This document shows positions 46,222-54,587 of a stretch of 64,000 nt of DNA, in pieces; the first letter of the stretch is position 1, and each line of letters opens with the position of its first letter. Under the pieces are notes generated by a model. It saw only the letters and a list, made by a program, of their open reading frames with translations. It was not told the DNA's origin and did no database searches. This DNA is from Pandoraea eparura (GTDB lineage Bacteria; Pseudomonadota; Gammaproteobacteria; Burkholderiales; Burkholderiaceae): positions 434,001-498,000 of the forward strand of contig NZ_CABPSH010000001.1 of the NCBI RefSeq assembly GCF_902459725.1, given 5' to 3'. Made by a program: the position numbers and the translations under genes.

Positions 46222-47379
46222 CTATGACGCCGCGTGCGCACGCGTGAGCGAGGGCAGTGTCACCAGACCGTACAACGGTGTGGTTTGTCCGTGCGCCAAC
46301 CCCTTGGCCACCGCCTTCAGGTCGACCGACCCCGGCGCCCCGATGAGCGCGTAGCCGATCTGTCCCTTGCGCCACGTCACCACGCCCATCCGATCGATCT
46401 GCTGCGCCGCCACGTCCTGGTCCGGACGCGGATCTCGCACCACGCACAGCGCGACGGGATCGCCCGTCTCCGGCAAGTACACCATCTGCACCAACGTACG
46501 ATCCTGCCAGCGCAGACGTTGCACACCCTTGAAGGTGAGTCCCTGCGCGCGCAAGTCGGGCACGCTGATATCGAGCTTGTCGTCCTGACGAATATCGCTC
46601 ACGGTGCGCGCGATGTCGCCCTCGTCCACCCGCACCGACGCAATGGTGTCGCGCACATAGAGCTGCTGGTATTCGGCTGCGGCGCGCACCCACGTCGTGC
46701 CTTGCGGCGACTTCGGCGGGGCCGTCACCGACGCCGTCATCAGTCCGCCGCCGCCAGCGCCCGATCGGTTCAGTGCACCCGGCAACCAGGGCAAGGTGAT
46801 CGCGGTGACGGTCACGCCCGCGGCAAACGCGGCAACGAGCCAACCGGCGCGCACGCGGCGTCCGGCAGGCGCATCGTTCGCCGCGGACGGGCGACGCGAC
46901 TCATCGACACGCACGGACGCGGCCGGCGAGACGGAACTCACCTGACTCTCCAACTTCATCTGACTCACCGGATTCACCGGATTCACCGGATTCACCGGAC
47001 TCATCGGGCGCTCCAGACTCTCTGGGCTCTCCGAACGCTCCGGATTCTCCGAATTCATCGGTCGCTCCGGACTCCCCAGATGCACTGTGCGCGTCGGATC
47101 CACCGGTTTCGCGGCATGGGCATCGTCCTGCGTCGCTGGCGTATGCCGCTGCGCATGCGCGCGCAGCAGTGCCTCGAGGTTCGCGCTCAGGCTGGCCGGC
47201 ACGGGTGGGATGACTTGTGCGGCGAACGTCTCCCGATACGGCAGGCGCGACGCGCGCAACGATTCGACCGCGTCGGCCAATTCGGGCGACGCATGAATGG
47301 CCGCTTCGACCTGCGCCCGCTCGGCAGCGGGGAGTGTCTCGTCGACGTACGCGAGCAGGCGGATATCGTCTTCGTTCAT
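46222..47379 (-). CDS. Membrane anti-sigma factor
   Basis: 385 residues from the ATG at 47379, 8 nt after GAGGAGG; the sigma gene stop overlaps it (GTGATG context). N-terminal cytoplasmic anti-sigma helix region (MNEDDIRLLAYVDETLPAAERAQVEAAI). A long Ser/Pro/Asn-rich linker (about residues 90-165) contains a VNPVNPVNP repeat. One membrane helix (GWLVAAFAAGVTVTAITLPWL) lies near residue 185, followed by a periplasmic domain. It lacks the zinc HxxxCxxC motif, so it is probably non-ZAS. It should hold the ECF sigma factor inactive until signalled. Confidence 0.87.
   Translation of the reverse strand: MNEDDIRLLAYVDETLPAAERAQVEAAIHASPELADAVESLRASRLPYRETFAAQVIPPVPASLSANLEALLRAHAQRHTPATQDDAHAAKPVDPTRTVHLGSPERPMNSENPERSESPESLERPMSPVNPVNPVNPVSQMKLESQVSSVSPAASVRVDESRRPSAANDAPAGRRVRAGWLVAAFAAGVTVTAITLPWLPGALNRSGAGGGGLMTASVTAPPKSPQGTTWVRAAAEYQQLYVRDTIASVRVDEGDIARTVSDIRQDDKLDISVPDLRAQGLTFKGVQRLRWQDRTLVQMVYLPETGDPVALCVVRDPRPDQDVAAQQIDRMGVVTWRKGQIGYALIGAPGSVDLKAVAKGLAHGQTTPLYGLVTLPSLTRAHAAS
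46970..47005 (-). repeat. 9-bp tandem array inside the anti-sigma gene
   Basis: Three perfect GGATTCACC units plus a related fourth, encoding Val-Asn-Pro repeats on the minus strand in the linker between the sigma-binding and membrane parts. Degenerate units continue to about 47070. Confidence 0.85.
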
Positions 47380-47942
47380 CACGCATCCTCCTCACGTGCG
47401 CCGGAGACAGGGCCGACACTGTCGGCACGGCGGGGTTGCCCCTTGGGTTGACGGAACTGGTCGCCGACCGTTCGGCGTGCGCGCGACAAGCGGCTCATGA
47501 CCGTACCGATCGGCACGTCGAGCACGAGCGCCGCCTCCTGGTAGCTCAGCCCTTCGACGGCGACGAGCAGCACCACGAGCCGCTGCGCTTCGGGCAGCCG
47601 GTCGACGGCGCCGAACACCTGGTGATAACTGGCCAGGTCTTCAGGCGTCGACGCCTGAAGGTCGGGAATCGCTTCGACGTCGGCATCGTCCCAGGCCAGA
47701 CTGCCGCGCGAGCGGACACGACGCGCACGGATCTCGTTGATCCACGTGGTATGCACGATGCGGTACATCCAGCTCAACGCCGAGGTGCCGGGCTGCCACT
47801 GATGTACGCGCTCGAGCCCGTGCAGGCAAGCGCGTTGCACGAGATCCTCGGCATCGTGGCGATCGCCCGTGACGCGCAGAGCGAATGCCCACAGGCGCGG
47901 GAGCAAGCCAGGGAGCAAGCTGGGCAAATCCTGACCGGTCAT
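47379..47942 (-). CDS. ECF RNA polymerase sigma factor
   Basis: 187 residues from the ATG at 47942. Region 2 includes LWAFALRVTGDRHDAEDLVQRACLHGLERVHQW and TSALSWMYRIVHTTWINEIRARRVR. Region 4 includes RLPEAQRLVVLLVAVEGLSYQEAALVLDVPIGTVMSRLSRARR, the helix-turn-helix for -35 recognition. It directs RNA polymerase to stress-response promoters when released by the anti-sigma encoded next. A PF03640-family secreted protein lies upstream on the same strand, a common trio in beta-proteobacteria. Confidence 0.93.
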   Translation of the reverse strand: MTGQDLPSLLPGLLPRLWAFALRVTGDRHDAEDLVQRACLHGLERVHQWQPGTSALSWMYRIVHTTWINEIRARRVRSRGSLAWDDADVEAIPDLQASTPEDLASYHQVFGAVDRLPEAQRLVVLLVAVEGLSYQEAALVLDVPIGTVMSRLSRARRTVGDQFRQPKGQPRRADSVGPVSGAREEDA

Positions 47943-48118
47943 CGGCGAATGTCCTGGCGGAGGGTGTCTGGCATCAAGCCAGTCCGAAGCATCGCCGACG
48001 AAAACCGCCGGCGCTTGCCGCGAAATTATACTGAGCCGGCGCCACTTTGCACTGCGCCGCGTGGCCGGCCAGACCGCCAACACCCCTCGCTCCCTGTCGG
48101 ATCGGCTTGCGCGCCCGC

Positions 48119-48511
48119 TCAGGGCTTGACGACGTGCCAAATATCCTTGAAGCCGTTGCCCTTCTGGTCGCCCTGGGCGGTGTCCTTCGCAAAGCGGTAC
48201 ATCGGCTTGCCCTTGTAGGCCCATTGCATGGTGCCGTCGTCACGCGTGATGACGGTGTAATCGCCTTCCGCCTTCGCGCCCGGCGCCGCCATCACCGGCG
48301 GCCAGGCGTCGGCGCACGGGCCGTTGCAGGTGCTCTTGCCGCTGCCGGCCACATCTTTGTCAAACGAATAGACGGTGCGGTTCTGGCTGTCGACCATCAT
48401 GCCGCCCATCGCCTTGAGCGGGGTTTCGGCATGGGCGGCGGCCGCGGCGAACAGACCGGCAGCGGCCACGAGCGCGGCAAGCACGGAAGACATCGATTGA
48501 CGTTGGTTCAT
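48119..48511 (-). CDS. Secreted-repeat (PF03640/COG4315) protein
   Basis: 130 residues. Signal peptide about residues 1-28 (VLAALVAAAGLFAAAAAHA). Two short repeats of the family: TVYSFDKDVAGSGKSTCNGPC, WPPVMAAPGAKAEGDYTVI and MQWAYKGKPMYRFAKD. These small exported proteins of unknown function are often the main target of an adjacent ECF sigma factor. A Cys pair in the repeat (STCNGPCA) is conserved in the family. 176 bp upstream of the sigma gene. Confidence 0.9.
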   Translation of the reverse strand: MNQRQSMSSVLAALVAAAGLFAAAAAHAETPLKAMGGMMVDSQNRTVYSFDKDVAGSGKSTCNGPCADAWPPVMAAPGAKAEGDYTVITRDDGTMQWAYKGKPMYRFAKDTAQGDQKGNGFKDIWHVVKP

Positions 48512-48813
48512 GACATTGGCTCCTGAGTGAAATGTGTCGGGGACGACACTCTCAGAACACCCGGTCGCGATACTTTATTCCGTCGGATGCCGGCAATTTT
48601 ATTGGTGCGTCGCAACACGGCGAAGGAAGGAGGCGACAAGTCCGACAGGAAGCGGCGACGGAACCGCGAGGAAAGCCGACGGCAAGACGTGGGAGAGGCG
48701 GGAAATGCGGGAAGCGCGGAAAATGGCCGTGGAAGACGCGGGTGCGGCAAGGGCAGCCGCAAGTGCCGCGCATCCCCCTGGAACGACCGAGGCGATGGCG
48801 GCACCCGCACGGC
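48512..48813 (-). promoter_or_regulatory. Upstream region with ECF-like promoter
   Basis: On the minus strand GGAATAAA (plus 48574-48581), then a 16-bp spacer and TTCTGA (48552-48557) about 40 bp before the secreted-repeat gene. This is a candidate promoter for the adjacent ECF sigma factor. The rest of the gap holds nothing convincing. Confidence 0.4.
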
Positions 48814-49770
48814 TTACTCTCCCTTCGGCGCTTCCTTGACGCGGCTCACGAGCTGCGTCGGGCTCACGAATTGCAGCGCGATGAGCACCCACAACAGCGT
48901 GATCGCCATATAGATCATGGCCATGGCGTCGATGGACTGCGGCGCCCGCACGCCGGTCGAGAACACTGCGTAGTACAGCGCGACGACGAGCGTCTGCGTG
49001 TCGGGACCGGCCGTGAAGAACGTCAGCTCGAACATGCCGATGGTGCGCACGAGCACCAGCAACCCCGCCGCGAGAATCCCCGGCACCAGCAGCGGCAGCA
49101 ACACGTGACGGAAATACTTCAACGTGTTGGCCCCGAAGATACGCGCGGCCGCTTCGAGATTCGGATCGATCTGCTCAATGAAAGGCGTCATCACGAGAAT
49201 CACGAACGGCAGCGACGGCACGAGGTTCGCGAGAATCACCCCCGTGAGCGTGCCGCCCAGCCCGACCTTGTAGAGCACCGTCGCCATCGGAATGCCGTAC
49301 GTGACCGGCGGCACCATCAACGGCAACAGAAACACCAGCATCGCGAGCTTCTTGCCGGGGAACTGCGCACGGGCCAGCGCATACGCGGCCGGCACGCCCA
49401 GCGCAATCGACAGCAGCACGACCGCGCCCACAACCTCCATGGTGACCCACAGCACGTCGCCGAGCTGGAAGTCGCGCCACGCCTGCGCATACCAATGCAG
49501 CGTGAAGCCTTCCGGCAGCGGCGTGCCGAACCAGCGGGTCGCCAGCGAGTTCATCGTGACGGTAGCGATCATCAGCCCCACGTTCACGAGGAAGAAGATC
49601 ATCGCGCCCCACACCAGCACGCGCCAAAGCCGCGAGCCGGGTCCTTCGCGGCGCATCTTGCGTCGCGTCGTGGGAGCAGCCGCCGGCGAACTCACGGGCG
49701 AAGGCGTCGTCATGAAATCTCCGTTCTGCGCGGCCAGGGTTCCGGCCAAAGGCTTGTTGGTGGCGTTCAT
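48814..49770 (-). CDS. ABC transporter permease 2 (spermidine/iron-like importer)
   Basis: 318 residues; the ATG overlaps the stop of permease 1 (ATGA), and an in-frame ATG at 49713 is possible. PotC/FbpB-like permease with six helices and the EAA loop EAAARIFGANTLKYFRHVLLPLLVPG near residue 220. The first 45 residues are a hydrophilic leader with Arg. Fourth gene of the importer encoded from 52927 downwards. Substrate probably a small organic acid or derivative, inferred from the neighbouring aldarate genes, not from the protein itself. Confidence 0.85.
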   Translation of the reverse strand: MNATNKPLAGTLAAQNGDFMTTPSPVSSPAAAPTTRRKMRREGPGSRLWRVLVWGAMIFFLVNVGLMIATVTMNSLATRWFGTPLPEGFTLHWYAQAWRDFQLGDVLWVTMEVVGAVVLLSIALGVPAAYALARAQFPGKKLAMLVFLLPLMVPPVTYGIPMATVLYKVGLGGTLTGVILANLVPSLPFVILVMTPFIEQIDPNLEAAARIFGANTLKYFRHVLLPLLVPGILAAGLLVLVRTIGMFELTFFTAGPDTQTLVVALYYAVFSTGVRAPQSIDAMAMIYMAITLLWVLIALQFVSPTQLVSRVKEAPKGE

Positions 49771-50651
49771 CCCTTGCCTCCCGTGGTCGGACCGCTATAA
49801 AACGCGCGGCGGGCGCCCAGCATGCCTGCCACGATCAGCAACTGCACAAAGCCCATCACGATCGCCACGCACGACGCCAGCGAGTAGTCATAGCTCTCGA
49901 ACGCCGCTTCATACGCCGCAATCGACACCACGCGCGTGGCGCCGGCCGGCACACCGAGCAGCACTGCGGACGGAAACACCGAGAAGGCTTGCACGAACGA
50001 CAGGCACGCCGCCATCGTCAATCCCGGCACCAGCAGCGGCAGATAGATCAGCCGGAACTGTTGCCACGGCCCGGCGCCGAGCGTGCCGGCCGCACGCGCG
50101 AGCGTCGGATCGATGCCCGTCACGTACGACAGGATCAGCAGGAACGCAAACGGGAAACCGGAAATCACCAGCGAGATCAGCACGCCCCAATAATTGTGCG
50201 TCAGACGCACTTCGTCGCTGTACAGATGCAGCGCGTGCAACGCCTGCGGGAACCAGCCGTTCGGCCCATAGTACGTCAGCATGCCGTCGGCGATCAGCAC
50301 CGTGCCTAGCGTGACGGGCACCACCAGCAGCATCGTCACGAACTTCGACGCGCGGGTGCTTTTGCGCAGCGCGAAGGCGGCCGGAATCGACGCGCCCACG
50401 TTGATCAAGGTGGCCGGCACGGCGAGCTTGAGCGTGATGAGCACGGTCGGCCACAGTGTCGGATCGGTGAAGAACTTCAGGTAGTTCGCGAAGACACCGC
50501 CCTCCATCGGCTGAAACGACAGGAACAGGCCGTAGGCGAACGGATACACGAACATCGCGAGCAGGCACACGAGCGCCGGGGCGACCAGCCACCCGCGCCC
50601 GTCGAAGCGCGCGGCCGGCGCAAGCGATGGGGAAGACGCGGCGGCACTCAT
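49767..50651 (-). CDS. ABC transporter permease 1 (spermidine/iron-like importer)
   Basis: 294 residues from the ATG at 50651, overlapping the ATPase stop by four bases. PotB-like permease: ALVCLLAMFVYPFAYGLFLSF as first helix and the EAA-type loop ARAAGTLGAGPWQQFRLIYLPLLVPGLT near residue 205. It pairs with permease 2. The reading frame starts upstream as well, but without a ribosome site. Confidence 0.88.
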   Translation of the reverse strand: MSAAASSPSLAPAARFDGRGWLVAPALVCLLAMFVYPFAYGLFLSFQPMEGGVFANYLKFFTDPTLWPTVLITLKLAVPATLINVGASIPAAFALRKSTRASKFVTMLLVVPVTLGTVLIADGMLTYYGPNGWFPQALHALHLYSDEVRLTHNYWGVLISLVISGFPFAFLLILSYVTGIDPTLARAAGTLGAGPWQQFRLIYLPLLVPGLTMAACLSFVQAFSVFPSAVLLGVPAGATRVVSIAAYEAAFESYDYSLASCVAIVMGFVQLLIVAGMLGARRAFYSGPTTGGKG

Positions 50652-51730
50652 GCGCGTTCTCCGGCGTAGACGAGCGTGCGCTCGGCCGGCACGCAAAGCG
50701 GCACGCGCTCGCCGACGGCATAGTCGCCAGGCAGGCGCGCGTACAGCGGGCCGAAGGGCGACGCCACGCGCAGCAACGAATCGCGACCACCGTATTCGAC
50801 GGTCTCCACGACCGTATCGAAGGCGTTGTCGTTAGCGGCCTGCGCACGCTCGAAGTCATCGGGACGAATCGCCACGCTGACCTTGCCCTCGCTGCCCGGC
50901 GACTCCATGAGCACACCGTCGAACGACGCGCCGCCACTCGACACGCGCGCGTGATCGCCCTGTGCTGAGGTGATCGACACGTCGAACACGTTGCGATAGC
51001 CCATGAAGCGCGCCACATGCAGATTGCGCGGGCGGCAATAGACGTCGCGCGGGGCACCGATCTGCTGCACGACGCCCTCCTTCATCACCACGATGCGGTC
51101 GGCCATCGAGAGCGCTTCGTCCTGATCGTGCGTCACGTAGATCGTGGCGCGGTCGAGTTCGCCGTGAATGCGACGAATCTCGGCACGCATCTCGATGCGC
51201 AGCTTCGCATCGAGGTTCGAGAGCGGTTCGTCCATCAGCACAACGGGCGGTTCGATCACGATGGCGCGAGCGATGGCCACGCGCTGCTGCTGCCCGCCCG
51301 AGAGCTGGCCCGGCAGCTTGCGCTCGTGCCCGACAAGCTGCACGAGTTGCAATGCCGCACGGGCTCGCGTCTCGATCTCCGCACGCGGCATGCCGCGCAT
51401 GCGCAGGCCGAAGCCCACGTTATCGAGCACGCTCATGTGCGGAAACAGCGCGTAGTTCTGAAAGACCATGCCGAAGCCGCGCTTCTCGCTGGGCAGCACG
51501 TCGATGCGCTCGTCGTCGAGCCAGATGGCGCCGCCGGTCAGCGGCGTGAGTCCGGCAATACAGTTGAGCGCGGTCGATTTACCGCACCCCGAAGGCCCCA
51601 GCAGCGCGATGAATTCGCCTCGCTCGATGGTCAGGTCCAGGCCGTTCAGGGCGGCCACGGACTGCCCTTCCGCGTTGGTGAAAGCGCGCGCGACGTTATC
51701 GAGGCGCAGGTGTTGAAAGTTGTGCTTCAT
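50648..51730 (-). CDS. ABC transporter ATP-binding protein (PotA/FbpC-like)
   Basis: 360 residues. Walker [10 protein letters not shown] near residue 45, Q-loop [13 protein letters not shown], signature [15 protein letters not shown] near residue 142, Walker [15 protein letters not shown]-loop [17 protein letters not shown]-terminal TOBE-like domain (residues 270-360) follows, as in PotA/MalK/FbpC. Coupled by overlap to permease 1 and 22 bp downstream of the binding-protein gene. Confidence 0.93.
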   Translation of the reverse strand: MKHNFQHLRLDNVARAFTNAEGQSVAALNGLDLTIERGEFIALLGPSGCGKSTALNCIAGLTPLTGGAIWLDDERIDVLPSEKRGFGMVFQNYALFPHMSVLDNVGFGLRMRGMPRAEIETRARAALQLVQLVGHERKLPGQLSGGQQQRVAIARAIVIEPPVVLMDEPLSNLDAKLRIEMRAEIRRIHGELDRATIYVTHDQDEALSMADRIVVMKEGVVQQIGAPRDVYCRPRNLHVARFMGYRNVFDVSITSAQGDHARVSSGGASFDGVLMESPGSEGKVSVAIRPDDFERAQAANDNAFDTVVETVEYGGRDSLLRVASPFGPLYARLPGDYAVGERVPLCVPAERTLVYAGERA

Positions 51731-51751
51731 GGACGACTCCGATCACTCCGG

Positions 51752-52927
51752 TCACTTCGATTTCAGCGAGCCGATCTCGGCATCCCACTTCTGGAATGCG
51801 GCGACCATCGCGGTCGCGTCGAGCGGCACGGCATGCGGGAATTCGGCGATGAGCTTCGCGTATTCCGGACGGCCGTATTTCGCGATCACTTCCTGGCTCT
51901 TCGCCGGCGCAGCGGACAGCGGGACATCCTTCACGGCGGGGCCCGGGTAGAAGTAGCCGTCGTCGTAGGTCATGGCCTGTTGTGCAGGTTCAAGCATGAA
52001 GTTGATCAGCTTGAGAATGACGTCCATCTTGTCTTTGGCAACGCCCTTGGGCACGACGATGTAATGCGCATCATTGACCCATGTGAACTTGTCGAACGCC
52101 TGCACCTTGAAGCTCGCCGGCACGATGCCCAAGGCTCGCGGATTAATGTCCCAACCCGTCATGGTCACGGTCATGTCGCGGCTACCCTCACCCAGTTCCT
52201 TCATCACCGCCGACGTGCCGCCCGGGTAATAGGGAATGCACGAATCGAGCTCCTTCAGGAAAGCCCACGTCTTGTCCCAGCCCTTGATCGGATCGTGCGG
52301 ATCCTTGTCGCCCAGCAGATACGGCAACCCCATGAGGAATGCGCGGCCCGGCCCCGAGTTGGCCGGACGTGCATAAATCAGCTTTCCCGGGTTGGCCTTG
52401 CACCACGAAAGCAGTTCGGCGGCCGTCTTCGGCGGATGGCTTACCTTGGCCGGGTTGTATTCAATGAGCGGTCCGCCCGGGCTATACGTCACGGTAAGAC
52501 CGTAGCCCTTTGAGAGCTCCTGCATCGCACGCACGTTAGGCGAGTACTTGTCGAGTACGCCCGGCAGCTTTGCGCTGTAGTCGGGCAACAGACGCTGCCA
52601 TAGGTTTTGCTGAATGCCGGCGGCAAGCGCATCGGTACCCGTGAGCACGATGTCGATGTCGGAACGACCCGCGGCTTGCATGGCCTTGATCTTGCCCGGC
52701 AGTTGCGGTGCGGGCGCGTTGGTGAACGTGATCCTGGACACGAGATCCGGGTACTTGTCGCGGAAGGCCTCGAAGCCCTTCTGCGTAAGTGCGAGATTGC
52801 CGGCGACGTCGACAACGTTCAGCGCGACCGGCGCCGCGCTTGCCGTACTCGCGATGCTTCCCAATACGGCCGCACATGCCACTGCGCCAAGCGTGCGTTG
52901 CCAAAATCCTCTGCGACTGAAGGCCAT
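51752..52927 (-). CDS. ABC transporter substrate-binding protein
   Basis: 391 residues. N-terminal RR motif SRRGFWQRTLG followed by a hydrophobic stretch (CAAVLGSIASTASAA), suggesting Tat export. Family 1/6 (PotD/FbpA-like) extracellular binding fold: DIDIVLTGTDALAAGI, SGPGRAFLMGLPYLLGD and YFYPGPAVKDVP. First gene of the importer operon. A perfect AGTCAT-CAT-ATGACT palindrome lies 32 bp upstream, and it is divergent from a glucarate-dehydratase-like gene, so an aldarate or related ligand is plausible. Confidence 0.87.
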   Translation of the reverse strand: MAFSRRGFWQRTLGAVACAAVLGSIASTASAAPVALNVVDVAGNLALTQKGFEAFRDKYPDLVSRITFTNAPAPQLPGKIKAMQAAGRSDIDIVLTGTDALAAGIQQNLWQRLLPDYSAKLPGVLDKYSPNVRAMQELSKGYGLTVTYSPGGPLIEYNPAKVSHPPKTAAELLSWCKANPGKLIYARPANSGPGRAFLMGLPYLLGDKDPHDPIKGWDKTWAFLKELDSCIPYYPGGTSAVMKELGEGSRDMTVTMTGWDINPRALGIVPASFKVQAFDKFTWVNDAHYIVVPKGVAKDKMDVILKLINFMLEPAQQAMTYDDGYFYPGPAVKDVPLSAAPAKSQEVIAKYGRPEYAKLIAEFPHAVPLDATAMVAAFQKWDAEIGSLKSK

Positions 52928-52958
52928 GCTGTCTCCTAGTTGTGTTGAATTTCTCGTA

Positions 52959-52973
52959 AGTCATCATATGACT
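52959..52973 (-). promoter_or_regulatory. Candidate operator of the ABC importer
   Basis: AGTCAT-CAT-ATGACT, a perfect 6-3-6 palindrome, 32 bp before the binding-protein gene. Confidence 0.7.
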
Positions 52974-53147
52974 GGAGGGGTGAATTTGCAATCAGGAGAC
53001 ACGCTGAAACACCCCAGAGGTTTCCCTAAGTGATGCCTATTCACTTGTTTATTGGCGCATTTTTTCGCGATTCCAATAGAATCTCCGGTCATTCGTCAGG
53101 GATTTCACCGATAGAGAAACGCCCCTCCCGTCACCTAAATTACGACC

Positions 53148-53162
53148 AGTCATACGATGACG
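53148..53162 (+). promoter_or_regulatory. Candidate operator of the glucarate-dehydratase-like gene
   Basis: AGTCAT-ACG-ATGACG, the same half-sites and spacing as the site at 52959-52973 and sharing the ATACGATGAC core with the site before kdgD. It lies 77 bp before the gene. Confidence 0.7.
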
Positions 53163-53238
53163 TAAAAGTAGTCCACAGAACGCAATTTTGCGTTTCCGTC
53201 CCTTGCCCTGCTCCCCCGGAGCCGGAGGATGAGTCGCT

Positions 53239-54531
53239 GTGAAAATTCACCGTATCACGATCACCCCCATCGCTTTTCGCGACCCGCCGCTGCTCAACGC
53301 GGCCGGCATTCACGAGCCGTATGCGCTGCGCTCGATCCTCGAGATCGAGACCGATAACGGTCACGTGGGACTGGGCGAAACCTACGGCGATGCGCCGGTC
53401 CTGGCGTTGCTGGAAAGCACCCGAGCCCATCTGATCGGCATGGATCCGTTCGACACCAACGGCCTGCGCGCGCGCGTCGCGGCGATGGTACGTCAAGGCG
53501 TGCGCGGCGAGCGCGTGGAATATGAACTCGCGCCGGGCACCGATCCGCGCAAGGACGCCGAGAAGATCTACTCCGCGTTCGAGGTGCCCTTCCTCGATCT
53601 GCAGGCGCGGCATCTGGGCATTCCGTTGGTCGAACTGCTCGGCGGCGCCGTCCGGCCGGAGGTGCCCTACAGCGCGTATCTGTTCTTCAAGTACGCGCAG
53701 CATATCGACATGCCGGCCACCGACTATCCGCTCGACCCGTGGGGGGAAACGCTGAGCGCCGAGCAACTCGTCGCCCAGGCACGCACGATGATCGACGCCC
53801 ACGGCTTCGGCAGTATCAAGCTCAAGGCCGGGGTGCTCGAGCCGTCGGAAGAAGTGAAGTGCCTCAAGGCGCTCAAGCGCGCCTTCCCGGACAAGCCGTT
53901 GCGTATCGATCCGAACGGCAACTGGTCGCTCGCCACCGCGATCGCGATGGGCCGCGACCTCGCCGGCGATCTCGAGTACTACGAAGATCCCACGCCCACG
54001 CTCGAAGGCATGGCCGAACTGCATCGCGCCACGGGCATGCCGCTCGCCACGAACATGGTGGTGACCGACCTTCGCCAATTCCGCGAGAACGTGCGGCTCA
54101 ACGGCGCGCAGATCATTCTTTCCGATCACCACTACTGGGGCGGGTTGCGCGACACGCAACTGCTCGCGCGCATGTGCGAGACGTTCGATCTCGGCCTGTC
54201 GATGCACTCCAATTCGCACCTCGGCATCAGCCTGATGGCCATGACGCACCTGGCCGCCAGCGTGCCGCGCCTGTCGTACGCCTGCGACACGCATTACCCG
54301 TGGCAGGCCCCCGACGAGGAAGTTGTGCGCGGCGGCAAGATCGCCATTCGCAACGGCGCGGTCGCCGTGACCCAGGCCCCGGGGCTCGGTCTCGAGATCG
54401 ATCAGGACCAGTTGGCTAAGTTGCACGAACAGTATCTGCGTTGCGGACTGCGCACCCGCAACGACACCCTCCAGATGCGCAAATACCAACCCGACTGGAG
54501 CGGCAGGGCACCCCGTTTCCAGTCCCCGTGA
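53239..54531 (+). CDS. Glucarate dehydratase-like enolase superfamily enzyme
   Basis: 430 residues from the GTG at 53239, with GGAGG about 11 nt upstream. Complete GlucD-type active site: KxK in SIKLKAGVLEP near residue 195, metal ligands in RIDPNGNW, YYEDPTP and ATNMVVTD, and the Asp-His dyad in LSDHHYWGG and MHSNSHLGIS. It differs from the GudD at 27 kb in length and N-terminal cap (the specificity domain), so it may act on another aldarate. The porin gene follows 56 bp downstream; the ABC importer is divergent. Confidence 0.88.
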   Translation: MKIHRITITPIAFRDPPLLNAAGIHEPYALRSILEIETDNGHVGLGETYGDAPVLALLESTRAHLIGMDPFDTNGLRARVAAMVRQGVRGERVEYELAPGTDPRKDAEKIYSAFEVPFLDLQARHLGIPLVELLGGAVRPEVPYSAYLFFKYAQHIDMPATDYPLDPWGETLSAEQLVAQARTMIDAHGFGSIKLKAGVLEPSEEVKCLKALKRAFPDKPLRIDPNGNWSLATAIAMGRDLAGDLEYYEDPTPTLEGMAELHRATGMPLATNMVVTDLRQFRENVRLNGAQIILSDHHYWGGLRDTQLLARMCETFDLGLSMHSNSHLGISLMAMTHLAASVPRLSYACDTHYPWQAPDEEVVRGGKIAIRNGAVAVTQAPGLGLEIDQDQLAKLHEQYLRCGLRTRNDTLQMRKYQPDWSGRAPRFQSP

Positions 54532-54587
54532 GCATGTCACCCCGTTTCAAGCGAAGTCCAAGAAAACACACCACAAGAGGAGAAGTC

